Shown here: positions 30,093 through 40,836 of the stretch, in pieces
Position numbering within the stretch: position 1 is the stretch's first letter
Layout: every line of letters begins with the position of its first letter
Assembly (NCBI GenBank): GCA_022385805.1
Contig: MU277690.1
Span: 151,664 to 215,663, forward strand
Origin: Pilatotrama ljubarskyi
Taxonomy: Eukaryota; Basidiomycota; Agaricomycetes; Polyporales; Polyporaceae
Direction of reading: 5' to 3'
Length of the DNA stretch: 64,000 nt
Program-made: the position numbers and the translations under genes
The notes under the pieces: model-generated
Database searches by the model: none
Seen by the model: only the letters and a program-made list of their open reading frames with translations
Told to the model about the DNA's origin: nothing

Positions 30093-31025
30093 ATGGCACC
30101 CTACGTATCCGCGCGTCTGACTGCGCGCAATGACTATCCCACCGGCGAGGACAACAGCCTGAACGGAATCGTCATCGCTGGCATCGTCGTGGCTGCCGCC
30201 ATCGGCGTCGGTGCCGCGATCTGGCTCACCATCCGTTGGTACCGCAAACACTCTGCCGACAAGCGCGAAAAGCGTCGCGGGAGCGCGTTCGTTAATTACA
30301 CCGGAACGGAAGGCGAGAAGGATTCATTGCCGAGGTGCGTGTCGTGGTCCTGTCTGTTACTGCGGCCCTCGGTTGAGGCTGTCTCTAGCGCCGGTTCGAA
30401 CCCGCCCGTCAAGGGTACCTTCTCGCGCGACCAGCTGCACAGCGGTGTAGTAATGCCCGAGAGGGCCGTTCTCCGACCTGGCGCGTCTCGCGATGAGATC
30501 ATCGAACACTACACCGCTGAGGGCAAGCTACCGAGGCCGTTCGCTCCCTTCGCGCCGAAGCCCACTATTGACGCCGAGGCCGCCGCGGCTGCAGACCTGT
30601 CCGCTCTCGACTCCGGACGTCCTTCTTCCACTGCGTCATGGCTATCGCCCGGTATTCTCGCGGGCAGCCGCAACTCGCGCATGTCCGTCATGTCCACCAG
30701 CTCTTCGCTCGGCGGGACCACGCAGAAGAAGGTCCGACAGATCTTCGATCCCGTCCTTCCAGACGAGCTCGTCGTGACGCTCGGGCAGTCCTTGACGGTC
30801 GTCCAGGACTTCGACGACGGCTGGTGCATCGTCGGGCGCGACAGCATGCTGAAGCCTGGCGAGGTCGAGCTCGGCGCGGTGCCCGCGTGGTGCTTCCTCA
30901 AGCCTGTGAAGGGCCTCCGCGCAGAACGCCCCATGCGCGTATCGAGTCTGGGCGTCACCGTCAACCTGGACGCGCCCCCGTCGCTAGAGCCTCGCGACAA
31001 CGTCATGTCCTGGTCCAACTTCTAG
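30093..31025 (+). CDS. Single-pass membrane protein with C-terminal SH3 domain
   Basis: ATG at 30093. One intron is predicted at 30335-30388 (GTGCGT...CTAG, 54 nt); it is divisible by three and stop-free, so retained and spliced forms would encode 310 or 292 residues. Residues about 24-48 form a transmembrane helix (IVIAGIVVAAAIGVGAAIWL) followed by RWYRKH. The C-terminal 100 residues hold an SH3 domain: VRQIFDPVLPDELVVTLGQ, DFDDGWCIVGRD, then GAVPAWCFLKPVKG; the usual ALYDY start is VRQIFDP and the usual VPxxYV end is VPAWCFL. The layout (short outside tail, one TM, SH3 inside) resembles yeast Fus1 more than the four-TM osmosensor Sho1, but sequence identity to Fus1 cannot be judged here. 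The proline-rich C2 protein in this window has many PxxP motifs; any interaction is speculation. Confidence 0.8.
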   Translation: MAPYVSARLTARNDYPTGEDNSLNGIVIAGIVVAAAIGVGAAIWLTIRWYRKHSADKREKRRGSAFVNYTGTEGEKDSLPRCVSWSCLLLRPSVEAVSSAGSNPPVKGTFSRDQLHSGVVMPERAVLRPGASRDEIIEHYTAEGKLPRPFAPFAPKPTIDAEAAAAADLSALDSGRPSSTASWLSPGILAGSRNSRMSVMSTSSSLGGTTQKKVRQIFDPVLPDELVVTLGQSLTVVQDFDDGWCIVGRDSMLKPGEVELGAVPAWCFLKPVKGLRAERPMRVSSLGVTVNLDAPPSLEPRDNVMSWSNF

Positions 31026-31896
31026 GATCATCGTCTCGCCCGATAGCTGTAGCCCGCCCGCCCTCCGACATAATTCGCACCTATCCTAGAAAATACCCGG
31101 TGTTCCCACCGCGACAAGCTGTGCCACCATACCCTTCCTTGCGCCTGCCGCGCTCGCTGCGCATTTCCCTTCACCACTGCATCAGGTCTCCCAAGCAGAC
31201 CCTCCCCGGAGGATTTGGTCCGTGGCGCGGCTTACACTCGTCCTCCTTTGCCCTGCCCGGAGTCCTGCACTTCTCGCAAAACCGGCGCCACGCGATTTCT
31301 TCTGTACTATACCGCTCCGACTTCGCCATACCACCACGCCGCTGTATACCGCATACCTTCGCTTTCCCTTCCTTCGTCGCATAGCTGCCCGCTGCCACCC
31401 TTGTTCTTGCATTTCTTCTCCAGACCACCGCACCCGCCGCTCTCGAAGCTCGGCTATGCTGCTCGTCTCGTCTCGCCCCATAATAGCGTCCGACGCGCCT
31501 CAGTGCGTGAGTATCCGCCGTGTCCAGGAAGTACTCGCAGTAGCAGCAGTTGTCAGTAGCTTATGTACATGTTCGCTTTTGCCGTAGTCGCATGTCGATG
31601 TATCTGCTGTGCTTGGCCTCTGTACGATTATAAAAATCGGGTATTCGACACAGAGACGGTGGATATGCGAAGGTATCTGGTTGACCTTCACTTGGACGTG
31701 ACTGGATCTCTAGAGCCACTCTGAAACGACGCTCGAGGGCATGCCGTAACTAGTGTTCAAGATCTTGATCGGCTATCATGGCGTTGAGTATACACGTGTT
31801 TGCAGTCTTGTATGTACACGATCGAGAACAGCCAGTGGCACTTTCCTCGAGCCACACCTCTCTTCGTGACCTCGACAGCACGCATCGCTTGCCAGC
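31026..31896. other. Intergenic region, nothing recognised
   Basis: About 870 bp. The first half is the C-rich 3' region of the SH3 gene. AT content rises near 31625-31640 (ATTATAAAAATCGG), which may be a poly(A) region or a promoter element of the next gene. No gene or structured RNA was recognised. Confidence 0.4.
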
Positions 31897-33458
31897 ATGT
31901 CAGCACCACCCCCGCCCGTCCCAAAGCACATCATCCGGAGCCACACCTCCCAAGTCAACGTCCTCCACGTCTCCTCCGACAACGAGCGCATCTACTCCGG
32001 GGACGCCGCCGGCACGGTCGTGATCACGTCCACCCGGAGCCTGCGCGCCATCGCGACATGGAAAGCGCATACCGATGGTCTGCTAGGCGTGCAGGAGTGG
32101 GACGCTAGTATTATCACGTCCGTCCGGCTGTCTTCCTCTTTCCCCGGCTTCTGGCGGGGCTGATGTGTGCTCGTGCTATTCCTGTTGTGGTATAGGCATG
32201 GAAGAGATAATAAGCTGCATGTGTGGACGGGCGTGCGGGAGCCGACCCGCTCGCTCGGAGGATCCGCGGCCCTCCCTGGGCTGCAGACACCGGAGTTGCG
32301 TTACTCGCTGGACGTGAACGCGCTGAACTACTGTCGCTTCTCCCTTCTGCCGCTCCCGGAGGAGATGCAAACCGAGGAGCGGAAAGCGCTGCTCGCCGTT
32401 CCGAACTTGGTCGAGTCGGCACATGTATGTTGCTCACAAATGCGTTAGAAGCGGGAGGTTAATGCGTTAGTGCCCCTCTCTAGGCTGATATATGGACCCT
32501 GCCCGGGAAGCAGAGGCTGCACGCTGCTATCGGCAAAGCAGACCAGGAAGTCCCTGCGCCAGATGGGCGAGGCGTGCGTAACCCCATCGGTATGCGAACT
32601 GACCATCTTGTGTCTCGCCTAGTCTAAGCATGCTACAGGCATCATCATGTCGATGCACCTTTCGTCCATACATCATCCGCATGCCGTGGGCCGCGCTCGC
32701 CTCCGGCTACTGTGCGGGTACGAGAACGGGAGCGTGACGATGCGTGGATACACTCCCGAAGACAAAGAGGTCTCTATCGAGGGCATCGGGTGGGAGTCCA
32801 TGTGGACCGTACGACTCCATGTCGAGTCCGGTATGCGTGCAGTGTCGGGAGTCGAGACGATCGCTCATGCGCAGTGCGGTCGTAGTGATGGCCTTGACCG
32901 TGTCAATGGACGGCTCCTTTGCGCTGTCTGTCTCCGCTGACCACCTAATAGGCCGGTACAGCCTTGCGGTAAGCCGTCGCCTAGTTGCGAACAGGAAGTC
33001 GACACTGACGTCGAGAATAGGAGGCCGAGTCAGCCGCAGATCCGAAGGACGCTTGCACGGTGTATAAAACGAAGCACCCCGGGAACGCGTCTGTCGCAAT
33101 CAAGGACGACGGGCGGATATGTGCTGTAGGCGGGTGGGACGGCAAGTACGTAGTCATACGACGTGTTGCGCAGCTAGAACCTGACAGTCCGCGCAGAGTT
33201 CGCCTGTACTCCACAAGGACGTTCAAGCCACTCGGCACACTCACCTATCACAAGAAGAACTGTCAATGCGTAGCATTCACGCGCTCACAGCCGCAAGCAC
33301 CCGCTAGCGCTACTTTAGCGGCGGGCGCGGGTGGGGAAGAAGACGATGAGGACGACATGACCGAGCGCGAGAAGGCTGAGCGAACGCGCTGGCTTGTTTC
33401 TGGTGGTCAGGATAGCAGAGTCGCCATATGGTCCCTCATGAACTTCGGGAAAACGTGA
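31897..33458 (+). CDS. asa1: ASTRA-associated WD40 protein Asa1
   Basis: Seven exons (31897-32117, 32196-32424, 32484-32589, 32639-32830, 32886-32968, 33021-33145, 33197-33458) give 405 residues with an exact codon count. The start reads MSAPPPPVPKHIIRSHTSQV, the typical Asa1 opening. WD-type repeats include RSHTSQVNVLHVSSD, THGRDNKLHVW, LLCGYENGSV, MALTVSMDGSFALSVSADH, ICAVGGWDGKVRLYSTRTF and WLVSGGQDSRVAIWSL at the very end. An acidic insert (GGEEDDEDDM) sits before the last repeat. Asa1 is a subunit of the ASTRA complex with Tra1, Tel2 and Tti1/2, which helps assemble PIKK kinases and chromatin complexes. Exon 5 needs the acceptor at 32885; an upstream AG at 32872-32874 would break the frame. 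Confidence 0.85.
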
Positions 33459-33589
33459 TTCGTTTTGCACCATTCCGCACTAGCGCGCCTGACATGCGCA
33501 TTCTGATCCATGTGTCCCCGGCGGCATACGGAGGCGCGCCCGATCACCATTGAGGTGAATTGGTTCAGCTTGGGGGGAAACAAAAAGCA

Positions 33590-33671
33590 TGTCCCAGGGA
33601 GGATTCGAGCCTCCGTCTTCACGGTATTGGGTTTCCACAACGTGACGATCTGACCACTAATCGACAGGGAC
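33590..33671 (-). tRNA. tRNA-His (GTG) with a 10-nt intron
   Basis: Read on the minus strand from 33671. The acceptor starts GTCCCTG and ends CTGGGAC (6 of 7 pairs, with a T-T at the sixth), discriminator A at 33590. The D arm is GAT...ATC around AGTGGTCAG. The anticodon stem TCACG/CGTGA encloses loop TTGTGG...C with anticodon GTG. Ten extra bases, AAACCCAATA, sit after position 37, the standard place of nuclear tRNA introns. The T arm GGAGG/CCTCC has loop CTCGAAT, and GGCTCGAATCC is a good B box. The T-T mismatch and the C at the first T-loop base are slightly unusual. tRNA-His needs an added G at -1 after transcription. It lies in the gap between asa1 and the arrestin-like gene. Confidence 0.85.
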
Positions 33672-33967
33672 GCTGCAGAAGGTCCAAGTGCTGCCTTACA
33701 TATCGGATGCAGCGGCTAAAGCAGGAGGCGGAGGAGAGACGCCGGAGCACAGGGATCTTCCCCAGATCGGACGATCTCGATCGGGGCTTCTAGCAAGACG
33801 CCAAAAAGGTTGGACCCGATATCGGGGCCTGCGAGGGTCTGTCATGCGAGTTGGCGAGCGGCCACCGGCGAGACGCCAAATGCCACCATCTCCTCGACCG
33901 CGTTGACCTGCCAGTGCCCGATCGACCACGCAAATTTCCCCCGCGACCAGGCCGAGGCGGACGTACG

Positions 33968-35519
33968 ATGCCTGTGCCTCATAACATGGACAACCTCGCC
34001 CGACACCGCAATAGGTACGCCTTCTGGCTTCCGCGCGACTCTTCTTCTCTCTCTGGCCGTGCTCGAACCTGAGCCTACCGTACTCTCTTCTCCTCCGTCA
34101 GGCTTGCCGGGATGTCCCTCTACTCGCTGCCCCTCAAGAAATCGGCAATCACGCTCAACCTTCCTCCTACACTCTATGTCGCCGGTGCAGCTGTAGACGG
34201 CGAGCTCGAGCTCGACTACCAGCTCCTGCTCGAAGATGACATCGAGAGGATCATCGTAGGGCTCGAGGGCACTATCCACACGTGAGTGTCCAACTGCCTA
34301 AATTCTTCAATTCGTGTTCATTTTCATCGCAGTAAGAACCGGACGGGGGCGCAAGCCGAGACGTTCAAGATCGGCACGAACGACTTCCTCAAGAAGATGA
34401 TGACCCTCTGGGCAAGAGGGCGAAGTCCCCCGCCGCCCGAAGGCGACCACATCCTGCGCATCCCCTTCTCCCTGCCACTGCCACATGACGCCCCGCCATC
34501 GTTCGGTTTCGAGAGCTACATGAACGTCGCGTACGTCCGCTACGCGGTTGAGGTAACCGGCGTCCGTACAGGCACGTTCGCTGTGGACCGAACAATCAAG
34601 GTGCCCGTCGTGGTCGTCGCGCTCGATCCGCTAGGGGCAGCGCTTCGGGCGGAGCTCAAGATCGGCTGGCAGGGCGACTGGGGAAGGATCAAGGCGGAGG
34701 AGAGGATACGGAAAATGCCTTGGGGCGATTACTCCACCGTAAAGATGGAGGTGGGTTCCAGTCTTCGCTTTGACTGCAACCGACATATTGACGCTTCGGA
34801 TGCCTTTACACAGCTCATTGTACCACATCTGGACACCATCCCGCTCTTCACTGCCGTCCCGTACAGCATCATCATCACCACCATCTCGGCGCCCACCAAA
34901 CGGAAAGGCCTGCCGCAGCCGCAGAAAGACATCTTCCCTCCGGTCCCGCGCAGCGCCTCCGAGATTGACTTTGAGCTGCGGCGGCATGTGGATCTTCAGA
35001 CGCCCTACTTCCCGTCGAACCCGGAGGAGCACGTCGCGGACATCATTTCGAAGGCGCACGCACCAGTACCACCCGTGGACGTAGAGATCACCGACTACAT
35101 GTGGCTCCCGGAGGAGGGGAAGGAGGACAAGGGTTGCTGGATGCAGGAGGCGACGTTCCACTCCAGCATGATCATGCGATACACTCCGACCTTCCTCACA
35201 GAGGAAATCAAAATCAAGGTTCGTCCAGCCTTCTTCCGGTGCTTCATTCGCTTCTGACGCTATCGGTCGTGGGCAGTACACCTTGCACTTGAAGGTAGAC
35301 TTCCCTGGAATGGGCAACACCCTCCGAGTCGAGTTCCCGATCAACATTGGCTCCGGGCTCGAGTCCTCCATGCCAGTAGACGAACGCGCCCTGGCACCCA
35401 TGATGGTCGACGTCCCCGCGTAAGCTTGATTGCGCCATCCCTACCTCCGACACGCCGTGCTGACATCCGCTCCCTCACGCAGGACGTACTGGGACCCGAG
35501 CAAGTGGACTGATCAGTAA
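33968..35519 (+). CDS. Arrestin-like (Arrestin_N) protein
   Basis: Exons 33968-34014, 34102-34281, 34333-35218, 35277-35419 and 35483-35519 give 430 residues. If the first intron belongs to the 5' UTR, translation would start at ATG 34112 and give 411 residues; both are in frame, so the start is open. The N-terminal half shows the arrestin fold: SAITLNLPPTLYVAGAAV, GELELDYQLLLEDDIERI, VGLEGTIHT, then IPFSLPLPHDAPPSFGFES and VRYAVEVTG, matching alpha-arrestin strands. The C-terminal half holds LHLKVDFPGMG and VEFPINIGSG. It ends TYWDPSKWTDQ. I see no PPxY motif, the usual Rsp5 docking site of alpha-arrestin adaptors, so a role in ubiquitin-driven endocytosis is only possible. The last exon is 37 nt. 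Confidence 0.78.
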
Positions 35520-36216
35520 ATTCTGCATATCGGTTGTCGCGCGATACCCGACCATCTGTGTTCCTAATATGCCGCGATTGTTGTTGTACTGAAGGCCTAA
35601 TCGACTACGCAAGAGACCCGTGTAATGCACTGTACTACTACTCCCCACTGACCGCCATACGCTCGTTGTATCTGTCTACTGCATATCTACTACTAGCATC
35701 ATATGCATCCCTTTCTGCTCTCACACGCCCTCGCCAGCCTGTCTTTCAATATCCCGCATTCCGAACGCTCTGCCTTGCGTGTTCATGTCCAATACCGTGA
35801 GTACCGCATCAGAAGCCCGTGCACGCCGCTTTGAAGCCGTAAGTACCTTCCAGGTACACCCGAGCCCGCCTGCGCTGCCTCTATCAAGGCCACGCGCCTC
35901 CCGATCCTTGCTTCGATCAGGGCCGTGGCCAGTACGTATACCGTATACGGCGACTATCCCGCCATCCACAACGTTTACGCCGCGCGACCAACGACTCGGG
36001 TTGCCCGAATCTGACCCACCTCGCGACGGTGGCTGACATCGGACGGGTCCATCTGTCGGCGCCCTCTCGGGCCTCGGTGATCTATCGCCTCGAGTTCTGT
36101 GCAGATTTTCCCCGGCGATTGGGTACGAAGGATTTTGGGTGTGATCCGTCAGGGCCCTCAGTACTCCAAACTCGTCTCGGGCCCCAGGTCGCGTCGGCGT
36201 GGCGCGAGGTGTCTTC

Positions 36217-36532
36217 ATGAGCGCCTGCGCTGCCTCGAGTCGAGCGTTGCAATATGTGAAGGGCTGTCAGACATGTGAAGAGGCGGATGGGGCCCGAAAA
36301 AAGCTTGAACGGTTCGCGCTGGTTCGGGAAGCGCACGATGGTGTGCACTCCTGTGCTTAATGCCCATACTGACTAATCTGTAGTCCCGGCCACTTCATCA
36401 AGAATGGAGCAGGGAACGATGAGGACCGCATTCATCGCTAGCGCTGTCGAGTCCGAAGCTCATTCACGGCTCGTGAGCCGCGAGGTTGTGCAGATGTATA
36501 AGGAGGTCGCTGGGAAGATCTCTCGACAATAA
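36217..36532 (+). CDS. Small candidate gene, function unknown
   Basis: Two exons, 36217-36340 and 36384-36532, give 90 residues if the ATG at 36217 is the start. The intron is convincing: GTGTGC donor, TACTGACTAAT branch region and CTGTAG acceptor in 43 nt. The product is helical and charged (ARKKLERFALVREAHD, then SREVVQMYKEVAGKISRQ at the C-terminus). I recognise no family. Upstream, at 35785, an ATG starts MSNTVSTASEARARRFEA followed by a strong GTAAGT donor at 35839, and a good-looking stretch follows CTGTGCAG at 36106 (IFPGDWVRRILGVIRQGPQ). The real gene may therefore begin at 35785 with other exons. I could not join these without breaking a frame. Confidence 0.35.
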
Positions 36533-37278
36533 TCTGCCTTTACAGTGTAGCCCACTTCTCGCCATGATACTGACTGTACCCCGACGTGGTGACCAGACGT
36601 TGCATGCCATGCACATGGACTAGACCGCAATATCCGAGGAATTAGCTTCATTCCGAGGAAAGACGCAGGTCAAAACAGGCGTGACGCTTGCGTCCAGCTG
36701 TCCAACTGCCCGTTATTGCACGGGAGGACGCGACAAGGTTCAAAAGTTGACTTGGCACGTACTGCCATCCGCGATTCATGCCCCAGAAGAGGGACAAGCC
36801 ATGCAATGGGCGTGCAGCAGCACCGCACCTGCCCCCGCAGACGACGGGGCGATGTGCTACGGGAATCATCATCCCGGGAAGCAACCAGCTGCAGACGCCG
36901 TCCGCCATCGACATCCCGTAGCACTGCGCTGCGATCATGTTGGCAAGTGAGACGGAAACAGGGACAGAGCCCGCGGGAAGAGCGGCTGAATGAACCGGTC
37001 CAGAGCGAAGCGGCAACCTTAGTGTACTGCACTGCGTGCCTAGGGCGGCCTTGACCGCGCGCGAGTTGAGCCATGCCGAGATGACAGAATACGGTACAAG
37101 TACATACACACAAAAGCCTTATGGGTGTGAGAGCGGTGTCCAGGCACGTCCCGAGAACGAACCTTGACGGAGATTCGCGCCACAGACGCCACCATGCCTC
37201 CGGAGCAGCCGGCAAGCTCACGGAGGGAGAGACGGAGGTCGCCCGGGCACTAAGGAGCAGACGGATCACTGAGAGCCA
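36533..37278. other. Intergenic region, nothing recognised
   Basis: About 750 bp between the small candidate gene and the 3' end of the cyclophilin gene. Open frames exist on both strands because of base composition, but no motif, intron pair or RNA structure was recognised. Confidence 0.4.
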
Positions 37279-38218
37279 TTAGCGACCCACCAACTGGGCG
37301 TCTGCAATGGGATTTGCGTGAATCGTCACCTAAAGGCGGCGAGAGTTAGCATGAAATTCCCGAGATGCTGTCCCGTCATACGACGGTCGATTCTGTTCCC
37401 AGCCCCGGGCGGCGGGATAAGTTGACTACGGAGTCTTACGTACGTGGGTAGTTCGAATTTCATTGAGGGGCCTGTTCTTCGCGTTCACGGGCACCCTTTC
37501 CATGGCGTCTAGCGTCGAGTCTGCGCCGTCGATTACCTACGGGCGGAGAGGACAGTCAGTTAAACGCAGCAAGGGTGAGAGGGCGCCCGCTGGGAAGCCT
37601 ACCTTGCCAAATATCGTGTACTTTCCATCAAGATGGGGCTGCTTCGCATACGTTATGAAAAACTGCGACTTATTCGTGTCGGGCCCCGAGTTCGCCATGG
37701 CGAGGATACCGCGGTTGTTGAACTGACCGGATTTACGTGCATCAGTGGGCGGTCGCGCGCGCAGCAGGAGAATGTAGGGCTGGGGAGTGATAAATCACCT
37801 TGAGCGTGGAACGAATCTCGTCTGGGAACGGCTTGCCCCAGATGCTCTGGCCACCCTTGCCAGAACCTGATGGGTCGCCGGTCTGTATCATGAAGCCCTT
37901 GATGTTGCGGTGCCAGATGCAGTTATCATAGTATCCTGATGCACACAGCGCGAGGAAGTTCTGTGGCGGGAAGGTCAGCAGGATTGGCGGAAGGTCAATG
38001 TCGATGTCGACGCACCTCGGCGGTTTTAGGAACTGCCTCGCAGAAGACTTCTACCTACGTATGCAAGATAGTGAGGCGGGATGTCGGTCTGTGCGGCTCC
38101 CGGGAGTGTCCACATGGGAGGACGTACTTTGATGTCTCCGTGGGTAGTGTGGAATGTAACTGACTAGATGATATCAGAAGATCACCGCGGTCGGCGGGAG
38201 GACGGAAGGGCGCACCAT
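37279..38218 (-). CDS. Cyclophilin, peptidyl-prolyl isomerase of the PPIL3/Cyp10 type
   Basis: Seven exons (38218-38216, 38163-38128, 38054-38016, 37960-37799, 37722-37603, 37536-37444, 37329-37279) give 167 residues with an exact codon count. The first coding exon contains only the ATG. The protein starts [20 protein letters not shown], has [13 protein letters not shown] with the catalytic Arg, Phe and Gln, [45 protein letters not shown], and ends [16 protein letters not shown]. That compact, single-domain layout without signal peptide fits the PPIL3 group, a spliceosome-associated cyclophilin in animals. The position of the cyclosporin-binding Trp is Tyr here (GKYTIFG), as usual for this group. 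It shares a 480-bp divergent promoter with the G-alpha gene. Confidence 0.9.
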
Positions 38219-38699
38219 GGCGAGCGTGCTTGTTTGGTGGCTGTAGCTATATCGAGGAGAAGCGGCGGTCGAGGCGAGGAAGGTGAAGCACAAGAGGCAG
38301 GCGATCGAGAGGACGAGGATGATGGCCAAATTGGGCGGGGACGTGGGAGAGGGCGGGCCAGGATGCCGGCGGCTGTACGGGCGTATGCCGGCGGGGGCGG
38401 CGGGGTCGGGTAATCGGCGCCGGAAAAGGAAGGTGACGGAGGAGGAGATGATGCAGACGGCCGGAGGATTGACATGGGACGGGTCATGGACGGGGCTCCT
38501 TCTTGTGCATTGCCCATCTTGGTCTTCACTGCCTTCTGTCATCAGCGCGCGTCCGAGCCATGAACTCTATAAATCCGTCTCGTCTTCTTCTCGCTCCTCT
38601 CCCCTTTGCCTCCAACCCAACCACGCCCTCCGCCGTCCCGACGACGACGACGACCCCGTCTCTCCCCCGGCATCCTCTCGTCTCTGCGGACCCCCCAAG
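38219..38699. promoter_or_regulatory. Bidirectional promoter, cyclophilin / G-alpha
   Basis: The region lies between two divergent start codons. It is G-rich on the left (GGCGGGGGCGGCGGGG) and C/T-rich on the right (CTCGTCTTCTTCTCGCTCC), a typical basidiomycete pyrimidine-rich leader for the plus gene. CTATAAATC at 38567-38575 is a possible TATA site about 125 bp from the G-alpha ATG. Confidence 0.45.
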
Positions 38700-40836
38700 A
38701 TGATCAGCACGTCCAGGCCGCCGTCTGTCAACAGCATGGGTGCCGATGGCGACCCCTTCTCGGCTCTTCTTAGGCCTCCTGCATCCGAGACGGAGCACGA
38801 GCGCATCGCACGCCTTCAGCGTGAGGCCGATGCTAAACGCATAAGCGATAGCATTGACGAGGAAATCAAGGCAGACAGAGAGCGCCTGAGAAAGAGTAGG
38901 GAGGATATCAGGGTGAGTCTCACGACCAGTCCCTACCCGTGCTTCCGTGGCAAGCGTCCAGTGCAATGCCCGTGGTGATACGGACCAGCCGTATGACCTG
39001 CGGGAGGAGAGTCTATGCGTAAAGGGCTACACACCGCCTGGCCTCCACGTACCCGGATGTGCCAGACCGGACGGTAACTGATCATCCCTTCTCAGTTGCT
39101 GCTCCTCGGCCAAGCCGAATCTGGCAAGTCGACCCTGCAGAAGCAATTCCAGCTGCTGTATAACCCTAGCGGTCTCGACGATGAACGTCTGTCCTGGCGT
39201 ACGGTCATCTACTTCAACATCGCACGGCCTATCAGCCGCATTCTGGATGCGCTTGATGCGTATGGCGATGCCGAAGAAGCGGACGACGACGACATGTTCG
39301 GGCCACCCGACATCCGTGCAGCCTCTGGGATGCCTGTGCCGAGCGCCAGCACCGATCGCGCTGCGGACGAGAAGTCGCTATCCCCATCCCAACTCAGCCT
39401 TGAGAAACAGATCACCTCATTCCGCTTGCGGTTGGCTCCTCTACTCGCCGCCGAGACGTCTCTGGCAGATCGTCTGTCCGGCGGAGTCGACGTTTCTGGT
39501 TCCGGAAGAGGCAGCGTCTTCGTCCGATCAGGATGGCAAATGAAGAGTCGCGGCTTCCCGTTCGGTCGTGGGCGCGAGCGCACGAGCAGCGGCGGCAGGT
39601 TCAGCTTCTCTGGTCGCAACTCGACTGATGAGAACAAGGGGAACGAGATGGAGCTCCAAGCACGTCGTGCCGAAGCTCAGGAAGATAAGCTAGTCCACGA
39701 AGTTGCGTCCATATTGAACGCGTGTCAGAAAGATATCAAGGAGCTGTGGGAACTCCCCGCCGTGAAGAAGCTCCGCGAACGCCGGCGGCTCAAGCTGGAG
39801 GAATGGGCGGAGTAGTGAGTAACCAACTTATGCTCTCTCATCATCAGTTGTAGTTGACGTCTTGTCGGCAGTTTCCTGAACAACATCGAGCGCGTTTCGA
39901 CTCCCGGATATCTTCCCACTACAGGTATGTCTTCCAATCTCGTTTGAAGGCACCAACATCTAACGCGCGCTCCAGAGGACATCCTTCACGCGCGCATACA
40001 GACGATGGGTGTCGCTGAGCATGTGTTTGACATGTCCGTCCACGGCCGTACTGTGCGCTGGCACCTATATGATGTAGGAGGTGCTCGCGGCCAGCGGCAT
40101 TCTTGGATTCCCTACTTCGATGACGCGTGAGTTCGATTGTCTACTGAACTTGTCCAAAGCAGTGCTCACGGATGGGATGCAGTACTGCCATAATCTTCTT
40201 GGCACCAGTCAGCGCTTTCGACCAGGTACGCTATTCCCTAGCGAAGCATAGTCATGAAGATTGATTATATGCGCGTTTTCTACGCAGTATCTGGACGAGG
40301 ACCCGAGGACGAACAGGATAGACGACTCCCTGCAGCTGTTCAAGCAGATCTGTTCCAACGCATTGCTGAAGCGAGCCCATCTGGTGCTATTCCTGAGTAC
40401 GTCTACACCCCACGAGCGAGACGATGGATTCTTGATGCTGATATGATCTCTTACAGATAAGACCGATGTGCTGAAGGCCAAGCTAGCTGCTGGGATCAGA
40501 GTCAACAAATAGTAAGGGTATTCGCTCTACTCCGACATGCGCAATCTAACGCTACCCCAGCATCACATCCTACGGCGATCGAGCCAACGAGTACGACACT
40601 GTTGTCGCGTACTTCAAAGCACACTTCACTCAAGTCCACCGGCGGACGAACGAGAACAATCGCGTGCTGTTCACTCACCTCACCAGCGCAGTTGTGCGTT
40701 CGCTCCATTCCTCCGATCTGACTTGGTATTGACGCTGTTCGTCATGATGCAGAACACCAAGGCAATGCAGAGCATTATAACCGACGTCCGAGACTCGATC
40801 TTCCGTGGATACCTCAAGTCCGCCGCTCTCGTCTGA
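38700..40836 (+). CDS. Divergent heterotrimeric G-protein alpha subunit
   Basis: Nine exons (38700-38912, 39096-39814, 39872-39924, 39976-40126, 40183-40225, 40288-40396, 40457-40511, 40561-40693, 40753-40836) give 519 residues, against about 354 in canonical G-alpha. G1 is LLGQAESGKST (72-84). G2 is ARIQTMGV with the conserved Arg and Thr. G3 is DVGGARGQRHSW near 361-372, where the catalytic Gln of DVGGQ is Ala 365. G4 is NKTD near 430. G5 is TSAV. The helical domain carries a Ser/Arg/Gly-rich insert of about 130 residues. The N-terminus is long; a downstream MGADGD at residue 13 would provide a Gly-2 for myristoylation, so the start may be 38736. The first intron is unusually long (183 nt). 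Basidiomycetes have many such atypical G-alphas; the receptor and effector are unknown. Confidence 0.87.

Noticed and set aside
38163..38542. Extra minus-strand exon upstream of the cyclophilin ATG
   Set aside because: Open frames there are proline/serine-rich and composition-driven. The cyclophilin N-terminus is complete with the isolated ATG.
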